DNA of 64,000 bases from contig NZ_KB904658.1 in assembly GCF_000380165.1 (NCBI RefSeq), forward strand, positions 146,898 through 210,897. Direction: 5' to 3'. The stretch comes from Wenjunlia vitaminophila DSM 41686 (GTDB lineage: Bacteria; Actinomycetota; Actinomycetes; Streptomycetales; Streptomycetaceae). Within the stretch, counting starts at the first letter, position 1. Each line of letters opens with the position of its first letter. The translations under genes and the position numbers were made by a program. Shown one piece after another: positions 40,628 to 49,483 of this stretch. The notes beneath the pieces are model-generated. The model was not told the DNA's origin and ran no database searches. It was given only the letters and a program-made list of their open reading frames with translations.

Positions 40628-42427
40628 TCAGTGCCGGGCATGCTCGCGGAAACCGCGCCCGGTCTTGCGGCCCAGGCAGCCCGCCGCCACCAGGTGCTCG
40701 AGCAGAGGGGCCGGAGCCAGCCCCGGCTCCCGGAACTCCTGGTGCAGCACCCGCTGGATGGCCAGCGAGACATCCAGCCCCACCACGTCCAGCAACTCGA
40801 ACGGACCCATGGGGTAACCGCCGCCCAGCCGCATCGCCGTGTCCACGTCGTCCACGGTGGCGTAGTGCGACTGCACCATCTTCACCGCGTCGTTGAGGTA
40901 GGGGAAGAGCAGCGCGTTCACGATGAACCCCGCCCGGTCGGAACAGCGCACCGGGTGCTTGCCCAACGAGGCGCACAGACCCACCACGGTGCTGGTGACC
41001 TCCTCCGAGGTGAGCACCGTGGAGACCACCTCCACCAGCCTCATCGCCGGCGCCGGGTTGAAGAAGTGCATCCCCACGACGTCCCGGGGGCGCCCGGTGG
41101 CCCGGGCGCAGGCGATCACCGGCAGGGACGACGTGGTGGTCGCCAGCACCGTGCCGGGCCGGCACACCTTGTCCATGGTCTGGAACACCTGCTGCTTGAC
41201 CGTGAGTTCCTCGGCGACCGCCTCCACCGTCAGGTCCACGGCGGCCAGCCCGTCCGGTGCGCCGCTCACCGACACCAGGCCCACCGCACGGTCCCGTTCC
41301 GCCGCCGTCAACCGCCCCCTGGCGACCGATCGGTCCAGGGAACCGACGAGCCGCCGCAGCGCCCGTTCCGCCCTCTCCCCGCTGCGCCCCACCAGCAGCA
41401 CCGGGTGGCCCGCCCTGGCGAACACCTCGGTGATGCCGCTGGCCATGGTTCCCGACCCGACCACGCCGACCGACCCCACCACCCTGCCGGGCGGGGCCGG
41501 GGCAGCCGGGTCCGGGGTCCGCGCGTCCGGCACGACGGCGGCGGAGCCCGGTCCGGCGTAGGTGTAGAAGCCGCGCCCGCTCTTGCGGCCGAGCAGCCCC
41601 GCCGCGCTCAACTGCTTCAGGACCGGGGCCGGGGCGTGCAGGCGGTCCCGGGACGCCTCGTAGATCGCCTCCAGCACGGTCCTGGCGGTGTCCACCCCGA
41701 TCAGGTCCAGCAGGGCGAGCGGGCCCATGGGCAGCCCGCAGCCCAGGCGCATGGCCGCGTCGATGTCCTCGCGGGAGGCGTAGCGGGACTCGTACATCGC
41801 CGCGGCCTGGTTCAGGTAGCCGAACAGCAGCCCGTCGGCGACGAAGCCCGGTCGGTCGCCGACCTCCACCGGGCTCTTTCCCAGGTCCTCGGCGAGCGCG
41901 GTCGCCTTCGCGGTGGTCTCCTCGGAGGTGAGCACCGTGGAGACCACCTCGACCAGCCTCATCGCGGGCGCCGGGTTGAAGAAGTGCAGCCCGAGCACCC
42001 GGTCCGGCCGGGAGGTGGCGGCCGAGATCCGGGTGACGGACAGCGCGATGGTGCCGGTGGCCAGGACGGTGTCGGGGCGGCAGACCCGGTCCAGGTCGGC
42101 GAAGACCTCCCGTTTCAGCTCCAGGTTCTCCGGGACCACCTCCACGACCAGGTCGGCTTCGGACACCGCGGCCAGGTCCTGGTGGGTGCGGAAACGGGCG
42201 AGCGTCTCCTGCCGCTGTTCCTCGGTGAGCCGCCCGCGGGTGACGCCCCGCCGGGTGGCCCGGTCCAGGGCCTGGTGTGCGGTGGTGGCGGCGTGCGGGT
42301 CGATGTCCACACCGATGACCCTTCGGCCGCTGCTGGCCATGACCTCGGCGATGCCGGTGCCCATGGTGCCCAGACCGATGATGGCGACGGTGGGACAGGG
42401 ATGCGCCGTGCTGGGGTGTCGGTCCAT
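40628..42427 (-). CDS. Double-domain 3-hydroxybutyryl-CoA dehydrogenase
   Basis: The 599-residue protein contains two full 3-hydroxyacyl-CoA dehydrogenase units in tandem. The first has the NAD site AIIGLGTMGTGIAEV (residue ~16) and LGLHFFNPAPAMRLVEVV; the second has GVVGSGTMASGITEV (~325) and GMHFFNPAPAMRLVEVV. Each ends with a helical domain and GRKSGRGFY or GRKTGRGFR. A Pro/Ala linker joins them. It interconverts acetoacetyl-CoA and 3-hydroxybutyryl-CoA, upstream of crotonyl-CoA and ccr. ATG 42427 follows AGGAG. The 200 nt between it and the TetR gene hold no gene. Confidence 0.88.
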   Translation of the reverse strand: MDRHPSTAHPCPTVAIIGLGTMGTGIAEVMASSGRRVIGVDIDPHAATTAHQALDRATRRGVTRGRLTEEQRQETLARFRTHQDLAAVSEADLVVEVVPENLELKREVFADLDRVCRPDTVLATGTIALSVTRISAATSRPDRVLGLHFFNPAPAMRLVEVVSTVLTSEETTAKATALAEDLGKSPVEVGDRPGFVADGLLFGYLNQAAAMYESRYASREDIDAAMRLGCGLPMGPLALLDLIGVDTARTVLEAIYEASRDRLHAPAPVLKQLSAAGLLGRKSGRGFYTYAGPGSAAVVPDARTPDPAAPAPPGRVVGSVGVVGSGTMASGITEVFARAGHPVLLVGRSGERAERALRRLVGSLDRSVARGRLTAAERDRAVGLVSVSGAPDGLAAVDLTVEAVAEELTVKQQVFQTMDKVCRPGTVLATTTSSLPVIACARATGRPRDVVGMHFFNPAPAMRLVEVVSTVLTSEEVTSTVVGLCASLGKHPVRCSDRAGFIVNALLFPYLNDAVKMVQSHYATVDDVDTAMRLGGGYPMGPFELLDVVGLDVSLAIQRVLHQEFREPGLAPAPLLEHLVAAGCLGRKTGRGFREHARH

Positions 42428-42714
42428 CAGTTGACGCTCCTGTGGGGAGCCCCCGCGGGCGGGGGACGACGACGGGGAGGGCCGTCGGGCCCGGGGCAGG
42501 GAACGCCGGGCGCACACCCCGGTGCCCGGGAGGGCCCCGACCCTGTCCCGGGGCCGGAGCGCGTGTGCGCGGAACGTCCACTGCGGTCGCGTCACCGTCA
42601 CCGCCGTGCGGCTCGGCCCCCGGGTGACGGGTGGGGACCGGCTGACCGCTCGACTTTAACTCGTGGGTAACTACAGGCGCCAGAGGATGGACGCCGGAAA
42701 ACCGGACGAGGTGG

Positions 42715-43740
42715 TCAGACCAGGGTGAGCTGTGTGGCCGTGGGTTCGGCCGGTCGCGCCGGCAGCCTGCGGGCGGAGGAGGAACGGGTGGGGGCGCAGC
42801 CGTACTCGGCCGCCAGCTCGTGCACCAGGCCGGTGATCCGCCGCTGGTACCAGCGCGGGGCGTAGGCGCCGCCGCCGTACAGCGCCCGGTACCGGGGGAC
42901 CAGCCGCGGGTGGTGCCGCGCCAGCCAGGACATGAACCACTCCCGGGCGCCTCCCTCACGCAGGTGCAGCACCAGGGGGGTGACCGAGGTGGCGCCGGAC
43001 CCGGCGACCGCCCGGACCGTGGCCCGTAGCTGGTCGGGGGAGTCGCTGAGGTACGGCAGCACCGGAGCCATCAGCACCGCGCACGGAACGCCGTGGTCGT
43101 TGAGGGTGCGGCAGACCTCGAGCCGTTTGGCCGGGGAGGGGGTGCCGGGCTCCACCGTGCGCCACAGGTCGGGGTCGAGCGAGCCCACCGAGACGCACGT
43201 GCCCACCTCGGTGACCTCGGCGGCCTGCCGCAGCAGGTCGAGGTCCCGCAGGATCAGGGAGCCCTTGGTGAGGATGGAGAACGGGTTCGCGTGGTCGCGC
43301 AGCGCCGCGATGATCCCGGGCATCAGCGCGTACCTCCCCTCCGCCCGCTGGTAGCAGTCCACGTTGGTGCCCATGGCGATGTGGTCGCCGTTCCAGCGGG
43401 CCGCGGACAGCTCGCGGCGCAGCAGCTCCGGGGCGTTGACCTTGACCACGATCTGTGAGTCGAAGCCCAGGCCGGTGTCGAGGTCCAGGTAGCTGTGGCT
43501 CTTGCGGGCGAAGCAGTACACGCAGGCGTGGGAGCACCCGCGGTAGGGGTTGACGGTGAACTCGAACGGCATCCGGGACGCCCCGGGCACCCGGTTGACG
43601 ATGGACCGGGCCCGCACCTCGTGGAAGGTGATCCCCCGGAACTCCGGGGTGTCGAAGGTGCGGCTCACCGCGTGCTGGCCGAACAGGGCGGGCGCGGCCG
43701 TGACGGGCCGGTCCTCCAGGCTCAGGTTCTCCCACCGCAT
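42715..43740 (-). CDS. Rv2578c-family radical SAM protein
   Basis: ATG 43740 follows GAGGAGG. The 341-residue protein has a short N-terminus with FRGITFHEVRARSIVN, then the cluster motif C-S-H-A-C-V-Y-C (C-x3-C-x2-C, residues ~70-77) within NPYRGCSHACVYCFARKSH. The NPYRGC context and the SILTKGSLILRDLDLL helix are typical of the SplB-related Rv2578c group, whose reaction is unknown. An SOS-box-like element covers its promoter, so induction by DNA damage is likely. Confidence 0.87.
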   Translation of the reverse strand: MRWENLSLEDRPVTAAPALFGQHAVSRTFDTPEFRGITFHEVRARSIVNRVPGASRMPFEFTVNPYRGCSHACVYCFARKSHSYLDLDTGLGFDSQIVVKVNAPELLRRELSAARWNGDHIAMGTNVDCYQRAEGRYALMPGIIAALRDHANPFSILTKGSLILRDLDLLRQAAEVTEVGTCVSVGSLDPDLWRTVEPGTPSPAKRLEVCRTLNDHGVPCAVLMAPVLPYLSDSPDQLRATVRAVAGSGATSVTPLVLHLREGGAREWFMSWLARHHPRLVPRYRALYGGGAYAPRWYQRRITGLVHELAAEYGCAPTRSSSARRLPARPAEPTATQLTLV

Positions 43741-43764
43741 GGTGCCTCCTCGGGTGCGCGACCT

Positions 43765-43783
43765 CTATTAGAACGCTTGTTCG
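43765..43783 (-). promoter_or_regulatory. SOS-box-like LexA site with -10 element
   Basis: Read on the minus strand, CGAACAAGCGTTCT (43783-43770) matches the Gram-positive LexA box CGAACRNRYGTTYG at 13 of 14 positions. TAATAG (43770-43765) directly adjoins it as a -10 hexamer. The start codon of the radical SAM gene is 24 nt further on. Confidence 0.7.
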
Positions 43784-43844
43784 TATCCCTGTCCATGTCT
43801 CCCTCCGTCGTCCCTTTCGTCCGCCCGCCTGACCGGGTTCTCCC

Positions 43845-43987
43845 GTTCGCTCGTCTCCCCGTGGTGGACGGCCCCGAGGCGCCCGTGAACGCCTCCGCGT
43901 GGTTGGCTGGGTCCGCGCACGCAGACGTCGGGCGCCGGCCAGCCACCGGCGCTCACCGGGAGCGCCGCACGGGCCCCGGTGCGCGTT
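43845..43987. repeat. Direct repeat left of the WD40 kinase gene
   Basis: About 145 nt that reappear at 46473-46617 in the same orientation with roughly 85% identity. The best-kept part is GCGTGGTTGGCTGGGTCCGC and CACCGGCGCTCACCGGGAGC. It lies in the 354-nt gap between the SOS-box region and the kinase; no gene is seen in that gap. Confidence 0.8.
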
Positions 43988-44094
43988 GCCCTTGCGCGCC
44001 GGAGGGGTGAACGACCCACCGGGCGTGGCGGCACGTGCGAGCGGGCTTCGGCTGACGAAGCGCCGTACACGGCACGGACGACCTGGAGAGGCCG

Positions 44095-46419
44095 GTGGAG
44101 TTGTTGGGGGAGCGGGACCGGCCGGTGGCTGGCCCGTACCGGCTGGTGACCGAACTGGGGCGGGGCGGCATGGGGCGGGTGCTGCTCGGTGTCACCCCGG
44201 ACGGGCGCCTGGTCGCGGTCAAGGTGGTGAGCCCGCAGTTCGTGGAGGACGACGGGTTCCGGTTGCGTTTCCGTCGTGAGGTGGAGGCCTCCCGGAAGGT
44301 GTCCGGCGCGTACACGGCCGCGGTGGTGGGCGCGGACGCGGACGCGCCACTGCCGTGGCTGGCGTCGGTGTTCGTACCGGGCCCCGCCCTGAGCGACGTC
44401 GTGCGGAGGACCGGCCCGCTGCCGGCCGAGGCGGCGACACGCCTGGCCGCGGGCCTCGCCGCCGCCCTGGGCGAGATCCACCGGGCCGGGCTGGTCCACC
44501 GCGACCTCAAACCGTCCAACGTCCTGCTCGCCGGCGACGGGCCCCGGGTCATCGACTTCGGGATCGCACGGGCCACCGACAGCGAGGGCGGAACCGCGAT
44601 CACCCGCACCGGCTGGCTGGTCGGCTCCCCCGCGTTCATGTCGCCCGAGCAGGCCGAGGGGCACCCGCTCACTCCGGCGAGCGACGTCTTCTCGCTCGGC
44701 GCGGTCCTGGTCCACGCGTGCACCGGGCGGGTGCCCTTCGCCGGCTCGTCCACACCGCAGACGCTCTACCAGGTCGTGCACGCCGCCCCCGACCTCACCG
44801 GCGTCCCCGACGAGCTGGGGGAGCTCGCTGGGCGGTGCCTGGCCAAGGACCCGACACAACGGCCCACCCCGACCGGAGTCCTTCAGTCCCTCGGACAGCT
44901 CGCCCCGACGGTTCGGCCCTGGCCCGAGGCGGTGCACGCGCTCATCGACGAGCAGCACGCCGAGATCATCCGGGTCCTCGGGCTGTCCGACGAAGGCGGC
45001 CCGCACGTGGAGTTGGGCACCGCCACGGCCATCGGCACGGCCGCGGGACAGTTCGGCGCCGCGCCAGCCGTCGGCACCCCGACGGAGTCCGTGGGCACGG
45101 CACACCCACCCGGCGCACCACACCCGGCACCCCCGTCCTGTGCCCCCGGCATGACCGCGGACCTGCCGACTGAGACCGCCCTCGCCAACGGCGCCCCAGC
45201 GGCGGACCGGTCGGCACCCCCTGCCGGGACGGGGACGACCGAACCCCCGGGGCAGCCGGGGAGCCGGCACCCGACCCGGCGCCGACTCCTGTTGGGCGCG
45301 CTGGGGGCCACGGCCGCCGCTGCCGTCGCCGTCCCGCTCGGACTCGACCTGCTGGCGGGCAGCGGCGACGCCCCGGACGTGGACGCTGCCGGGGCCTCCA
45401 CCCCGCCGGGCGCCGCCCCGTCGGAAGCGGCCACCTCGGGCGCCCCGCGGTCCCCCTCACCCCACGTCAGCCGGACGCCCGCCCTCGCCGTTTCCGAGGA
45501 GTGGGACACCCTCCTGACCACGGCGAAGATCAGCCCGGACGGCAGGACGATCGCGGCCGGCGACCTGTACGGCAACGTCGTCCTGCGTCACGTCCCCACC
45601 CTGGAACCCCTCGACTCCCTGACGCCCTCCCGCAGGTTCGGCACGGGAATCGACCACACGGTCGGCGAGTTGGCGTTCAGCCCGGACGGCTCGCTCCTCG
45701 CCGCCTGTGACGACACAGCGGTGGTCACCTTGTGGGACGTCGCGTCCCACAAGGAGGTGGCCAGGCTCCAGGGGGACCCGGACCAGAAGATGTCCGGGGA
45801 GGACCGCCTCAAGTTCAGCCGGGACGGCACGGTCCTCGCCTTCAGCGCGGAGTCCACGATCACGCTGTGGGACGTCGCGTCCCGCAGGAAGACGGTCACC
45901 CTCGTGGACCCGGTGCGCCGCACGCAGCCGGACGTGGAGGGAGTGCTCGCGGACGTGGCGTTCAGCCACGACGGCCGAACACTCATCGCGGGCACCTCGA
46001 CCGGGAAGCTGCGCTACTGGGACGTCACCAGTGGACGGCTGACCGCGAACCTGGTGGTTCCGGGCGGCGTGACCGACCTCGCGGTCAGCCCGGACGGCAA
46101 GGTCCTCGCCGGTTCCCTCGAGGACGAGGTCAGGCTGTGGCACACCCACAGCCGGTCGGAGATCAAGCAGGTCCTGACCTTCCCCCAGCCCGTCAGCTCC
46201 CTGGCGTTCTCCCCGGACGGAAGGTCCCTGGCCGTCGGCCAGACGGGAGGCGTGGTCCGCACCTGGTCCACCGGCACCTGGAACCCCCTCCGGGAGTTCG
46301 ACGCGGACGTCGAGGAGACGGAGCGGGACAGCCTTCCGTTCGCCCTCTCCTTCAGCGGCGACGGCGCGTTACTGCTGCTCTGCCTCAACTACCAGCTCGT
46401 TCTCTGGAAGGTCCGCTGA
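44095..46419 (+). CDS. Ser/Thr protein kinase with WD40 sensor domain
   Basis: GTG 44095 follows GGAGAGG. The 774-residue protein has a Hanks-type kinase domain (residues 14-270) with GRGGMG (22-27), K43 (VAVKVV), H135-R-D137-LKPSN and D154-FG. A Pro/Ala/Thr linker, one membrane segment (~400-425) and a C-terminal WD40 propeller from ~470 follow. Repeats such as LAFSPDGSLLAACDDTAVVTLWDV occur about seven times. The kinase would face the cytoplasm and the propeller the outside, possibly sensing a ligand or wall component. No signal peptide is needed. Confidence 0.92.
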   Translation: MELLGERDRPVAGPYRLVTELGRGGMGRVLLGVTPDGRLVAVKVVSPQFVEDDGFRLRFRREVEASRKVSGAYTAAVVGADADAPLPWLASVFVPGPALSDVVRRTGPLPAEAATRLAAGLAAALGEIHRAGLVHRDLKPSNVLLAGDGPRVIDFGIARATDSEGGTAITRTGWLVGSPAFMSPEQAEGHPLTPASDVFSLGAVLVHACTGRVPFAGSSTPQTLYQVVHAAPDLTGVPDELGELAGRCLAKDPTQRPTPTGVLQSLGQLAPTVRPWPEAVHALIDEQHAEIIRVLGLSDEGGPHVELGTATAIGTAAGQFGAAPAVGTPTESVGTAHPPGAPHPAPPSCAPGMTADLPTETALANGAPAADRSAPPAGTGTTEPPGQPGSRHPTRRRLLLGALGATAAAAVAVPLGLDLLAGSGDAPDVDAAGASTPPGAAPSEAATSGAPRSPSPHVSRTPALAVSEEWDTLLTTAKISPDGRTIAAGDLYGNVVLRHVPTLEPLDSLTPSRRFGTGIDHTVGELAFSPDGSLLAACDDTAVVTLWDVASHKEVARLQGDPDQKMSGEDRLKFSRDGTVLAFSAESTITLWDVASRRKTVTLVDPVRRTQPDVEGVLADVAFSHDGRTLIAGTSTGKLRYWDVTSGRLTANLVVPGGVTDLAVSPDGKVLAGSLEDEVRLWHTHSRSEIKQVLTFPQPVSSLAFSPDGRSLAVGQTGGVVRTWSTGTWNPLREFDADVEETERDSLPFALSFSGDGALLLLCLNYQLVLWKVR

Positions 46420-46433
46420 CCAGGGGCTGGGCT

Positions 46434-46455
46434 GGGGGGCTCGGGCTCGCCCCCC
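46434..46455. terminator. Hairpin after the kinase gene
   Basis: GGGGGGC (46434-46440) and GCCCCCC (46449-46455) form a 7-bp stem with an 8-nt loop, 14 nt after the kinase stop. Confidence 0.6.
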
Positions 46456-46472
46456 GATCCTTCGGTCGCTTG

Positions 46473-46617
46473 TTCACTCGTTTCCCCGTGGGTGAACGGC
46501 CCCGAGGCGCCCGTGGACGCCCCCGCGTGGTTGGCTGGGTCCGCGCACGAACCGACGTCGGGCACCGGCAGTCACCGGCGCTCACCGGGAGCGCCGCCCA
46601 CGGGCCCGGTGTGCGTC
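46473..46617. repeat. Direct repeat right of the WD40 kinase gene
   Basis: Second copy of the 43845-43987 element, same orientation. It ends about 60 nt before the SRPBCC gene. Together the copies flank the kinase gene as a 2.6-kb unit. Confidence 0.8.
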
Positions 46618-46675
46618 GGACCCAGCCACGGCCGGTGGAACGACCGGCCAGGACCGGCAACGGAGGAGCACAGCG

Positions 46676-47119
46676 ATGGCACAGGTCGAGGCAGCGACAC
46701 AGCGGGTCGTCAGCGCGGACCCCGAGCGCGTGTACGCGGCGGTCGCGGACTACGGCGGCACCCGCAAGAAGCTGCTGAGCGAGCACTTCAGCGAGTACGA
46801 GGTGCGTGAGGGTGGCACCGGCCCCGGCACCGTCGTGCACTGGCGGCTCCAGGCCACCTCCAAGCGGGTGAGGGACTGTCTGCTGCGGGTGACGGCGCCC
46901 ACCCCGGAGCAGCTCGAGGAGCGGGACGCCAACTCCTCGATGGTGACCACCTGGACGGTGACCCCCGCCGGAGCGGGACGGGCCAAGGTCGTGGTGCGGA
47001 CCACCTGGACCGGGGCCGGCGGCATCGGGGGTTTCTTCGAGAGGACCTTCGCCCCCAAGGGACTCAACCGCATCTACGACGAGGTGCTGGCCAGACTGGC
47101 GGCCGAGGTCGAGGGGTAG
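46676..47119 (+). CDS. SRPBCC-family protein
   Basis: ATG 46676 follows GGAGGAG. The 147-residue protein fits the START/polyketide-cyclase (SRPBCC) fold: an opening strand (VEAATQRVVSADPERVYAAVADY), a glycine-rich middle and a long C-terminal helix (FFERTFAPKGLNRIYDEVLARLAAEV). The fold binds hydrophobic ligands. No biosynthetic partners are nearby, so the ligand is unknown. Confidence 0.85.
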   Translation: MAQVEAATQRVVSADPERVYAAVADYGGTRKKLLSEHFSEYEVREGGTGPGTVVHWRLQATSKRVRDCLLRVTAPTPEQLEERDANSSMVTTWTVTPAGAGRAKVVVRTTWTGAGGIGGFFERTFAPKGLNRIYDEVLARLAAEVEG

Positions 47120-47186
47120 GTGCCGGGGCGTTCGGTTCCCGACCCGCCCTGGTGTGCGGGACTCCACGCGCGTATACCGTGACTCC

Positions 47187-48020
47187 ATGAAGATCCTGAT
47201 CAGCGCCGACATGGAAGGCGCGACGGGCGTCACCTGGCCCGCCGACGTGGAGCCGGGCACCGAACAGTGGCAGCGTTGCCGGGCGATGTTCACCTCCGAC
47301 GTCAACGCGGCGATCGCGGGGTTCTTCGCCGGCGGGGCCGACGAGGTGCTCGTCAACGAGGCGCACGCGACCATGCGCAACCTGCTGCTCGAACGGCTCG
47401 ACGAGCGCGCCACGATGCTCACCGGCCGGCACAAGGACCTGACGATGGTGGAGGGGGTCCAGCACGGGGACGTGGACGGCGTGGCGTTCGTCGGCTACCA
47501 CACCGGTGCCGGCACCGAGGGCGTGCTCGCCCACACCTATCTGGCCAACTCCATCACCGGGGTCTGGGTCAACGGGGAGCCGGCCAGCGAGGGCCGGCTC
47601 AACGCCCTGGTCGCTGCCGAGTACGGCGTTCCCGTGGTCCTGGTCACCGGTGACGACCGCACCTGTCTGGACGCGCGCGGATACGCCCCGGACGCGCTGG
47701 GGGTGGCGGTCAAGGACTACGTCTCCCGTTACGCGGCGGTGTGCCGGCCCCCGGCCCGCACCGCCGCGGCGATCAGCGCCGCCGCCAAGGAGGCCGCGGC
47801 GCTGGCCGGCAGGCAGCAGCCACGCCCTGGCGGCCCCTACACCGTCGAGCTGGAGTTCGACGCGGCCCAACTCACCGGTGCGGCCACCATGGTGCCCACG
47901 GTGACCCGCACCGGGGAGCGCAGGGTGAGTTACACCGCCGCTGACATGTACGCCGGCATCCGTTGCTTCAAGGCGGTCACCACCCTGGTCGCCAACGCCG
48001 TGGAGAAGAACTATGGCTGA
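47187..48020 (+). CDS. M55-family D-aminopeptidase (DppA-like)
   Basis: The 277-residue protein has the M55 zinc residues close to DppA numbering: D8 and E10 (SADMEGATGV), H60 (NEAHATM), H105 (GYHTGAG) and E135 (EPASEGRLNA). The family cleaves D-amino-acid-containing peptides such as D-Ala-D-Ala fragments of the cell wall. TATACC (47173-47178) lies 8 nt before ATG 47187 with no ribosome binding site, so the mRNA may be leaderless. The stop overlaps the M20 peptidase start by 8 nt. Confidence 0.9.
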   Translation: MKILISADMEGATGVTWPADVEPGTEQWQRCRAMFTSDVNAAIAGFFAGGADEVLVNEAHATMRNLLLERLDERATMLTGRHKDLTMVEGVQHGDVDGVAFVGYHTGAGTEGVLAHTYLANSITGVWVNGEPASEGRLNALVAAEYGVPVVLVTGDDRTCLDARGYAPDALGVAVKDYVSRYAAVCRPPARTAAAISAAAKEAAALAGRQQPRPGGPYTVELEFDAAQLTGAATMVPTVTRTGERRVSYTAADMYAGIRCFKAVTTLVANAVEKNYG

Positions 48021-49332
48021 CGCCCTCGCGGACGAGGAGGTGGTGCGCTTCACCTCGGATCTGATCAGGATCGACACCACCAACCGCGGTGGTGGGGACT
48101 GCAACGAGCGGCCCGCCGCCGAGTACGTGGCCGAAGCCCTGGCCGGTGCGGGTCTTGAGCCGCTGGTGCTGGAGTCGGCGCCGGGCCGGGCCAACGTGGT
48201 GGCCAGGATCGAGGGTTCGGACCCGTCCCGGGACGCGCTGCTGGTCCACGGGCACCTGGACGTCGTGCCCGCGCAGGCCGCGGACTGGACCGTACCCCCG
48301 TTCTCCGGCGAGGTGCGCGACGGCGTGGTCTGGGGCCGCGGCGCCATCGACATGAAGAACATGGACGCGATGGTGCTCGCGGTCGTGCGCGCGTGGGCCC
48401 GGCAGGGCCGCAGGCCCCGTCGGGACGTGGTGCTGGCGTTCACCGCGGACGAGGAGGACAGCGCGGAGTACGGCTCCGGCTTCCTGGCCGAGCGGCACCC
48501 CGAACTGTTCGACGGCTGCACCGAGGGCATCAGCGAGTCCGGTGCCTACACCTTCCACACCGACACCGGCCTGCGCCTGTACCCGGTGGCCGCCGGGGAG
48601 CGCGGCACCGCCTGGCTGAAGCTCACCGCGGACGGCAGGGCAGGACACGGCTCCCAGGTCAACAGGGACAACGCGGTCAGCCGGCTGGCCTCGGCGGTGG
48701 CCCGCATCGGCGCCCACGAGTGGCCGGTGCGGCTGACCACCACCGTCCGGGCCGCGCTGACCGAAATGGCCGAGCTCTCCGGCGTCACCGTGGACCTGGA
48801 CGCCGCCGACTTCGACGTGGACGCGCTGCTCCACAAGCTGGGCTCCGCGGCGTCGCTGGTGGAGTCCACGGTGCGCAACAGCGCCAACCCGACGATGCTC
48901 AACGCCGGTTACAAGGTCAACGTCATCCCGGGCACCGCCACCGCGCACGTGGACGGACGGGTGCTCCCGGGGACCGAGGAGGAGTTCCGGGCAACCCTGG
49001 ACCGCCTGACCGGCTCCGGGGTGGACTGGGAGTTCGCCCACCGGGAGGTGCCGTTGCAGGCCCCGGTGGACTCCCCGACGTTCCGGGCCATGCGGGACGC
49101 GGTGGAGCACTTCGACCCGGACGGGCACGTGGTCCCGTACTGCATGTCCGGGGGCACCGACGCGAAGCAGTTCTCCCGGCTGGGCATCACCGGGTACGGC
49201 TTCAGCCCGCTGAAGCTCCCCGTGGGGTTCGACTACAAGGGGCTGTACCACGGCGTGGACGAGCGGGTCCCGGTGGAGGCCCTGCGCTTCGGGGTGCGGG
49301 TCCTGGACCGCTTCCTCACCGGGGTGGAGTAG
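48013..49332 (+). CDS. M20-family metallopeptidase
   Basis: The 439-residue protein overlaps the M55 gene by 8 nt. Conserved zinc-site motifs are HGHLDVVPA (~75), WGRGAIDMKNMDAM (~107) and FTADEEDSAEYG (~140), with a later GGTDAKQFSRLG. The D-x-D/EE/H pattern fits ArgE/DapE/carboxypeptidase G2 relatives. It probably hydrolyses peptides released by, or related to, those of the M55 enzyme. The exact substrate is unknown. Confidence 0.9.
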   Translation: MADALADEEVVRFTSDLIRIDTTNRGGGDCNERPAAEYVAEALAGAGLEPLVLESAPGRANVVARIEGSDPSRDALLVHGHLDVVPAQAADWTVPPFSGEVRDGVVWGRGAIDMKNMDAMVLAVVRAWARQGRRPRRDVVLAFTADEEDSAEYGSGFLAERHPELFDGCTEGISESGAYTFHTDTGLRLYPVAAGERGTAWLKLTADGRAGHGSQVNRDNAVSRLASAVARIGAHEWPVRLTTTVRAALTEMAELSGVTVDLDAADFDVDALLHKLGSAASLVESTVRNSANPTMLNAGYKVNVIPGTATAHVDGRVLPGTEEEFRATLDRLTGSGVDWEFAHREVPLQAPVDSPTFRAMRDAVEHFDPDGHVVPYCMSGGTDAKQFSRLGITGYGFSPLKLPVGFDYKGLYHGVDERVPVEALRFGVRVLDRFLTGVE

Positions 49333-49483
49333 CCCTCCGCCGCGGCGGCGCGACGGCGAGGTGCGGGGAGGGCCGGACCCGGGGAAGCTGGAGTCCGACC
49401 GGTGACGGTCCGGCGGGCACCAGCCGTGCCGGGCCGCCCGGCCCTGGCCGGTGAACGTGACACCACACGACCCGCGGAGCGAC

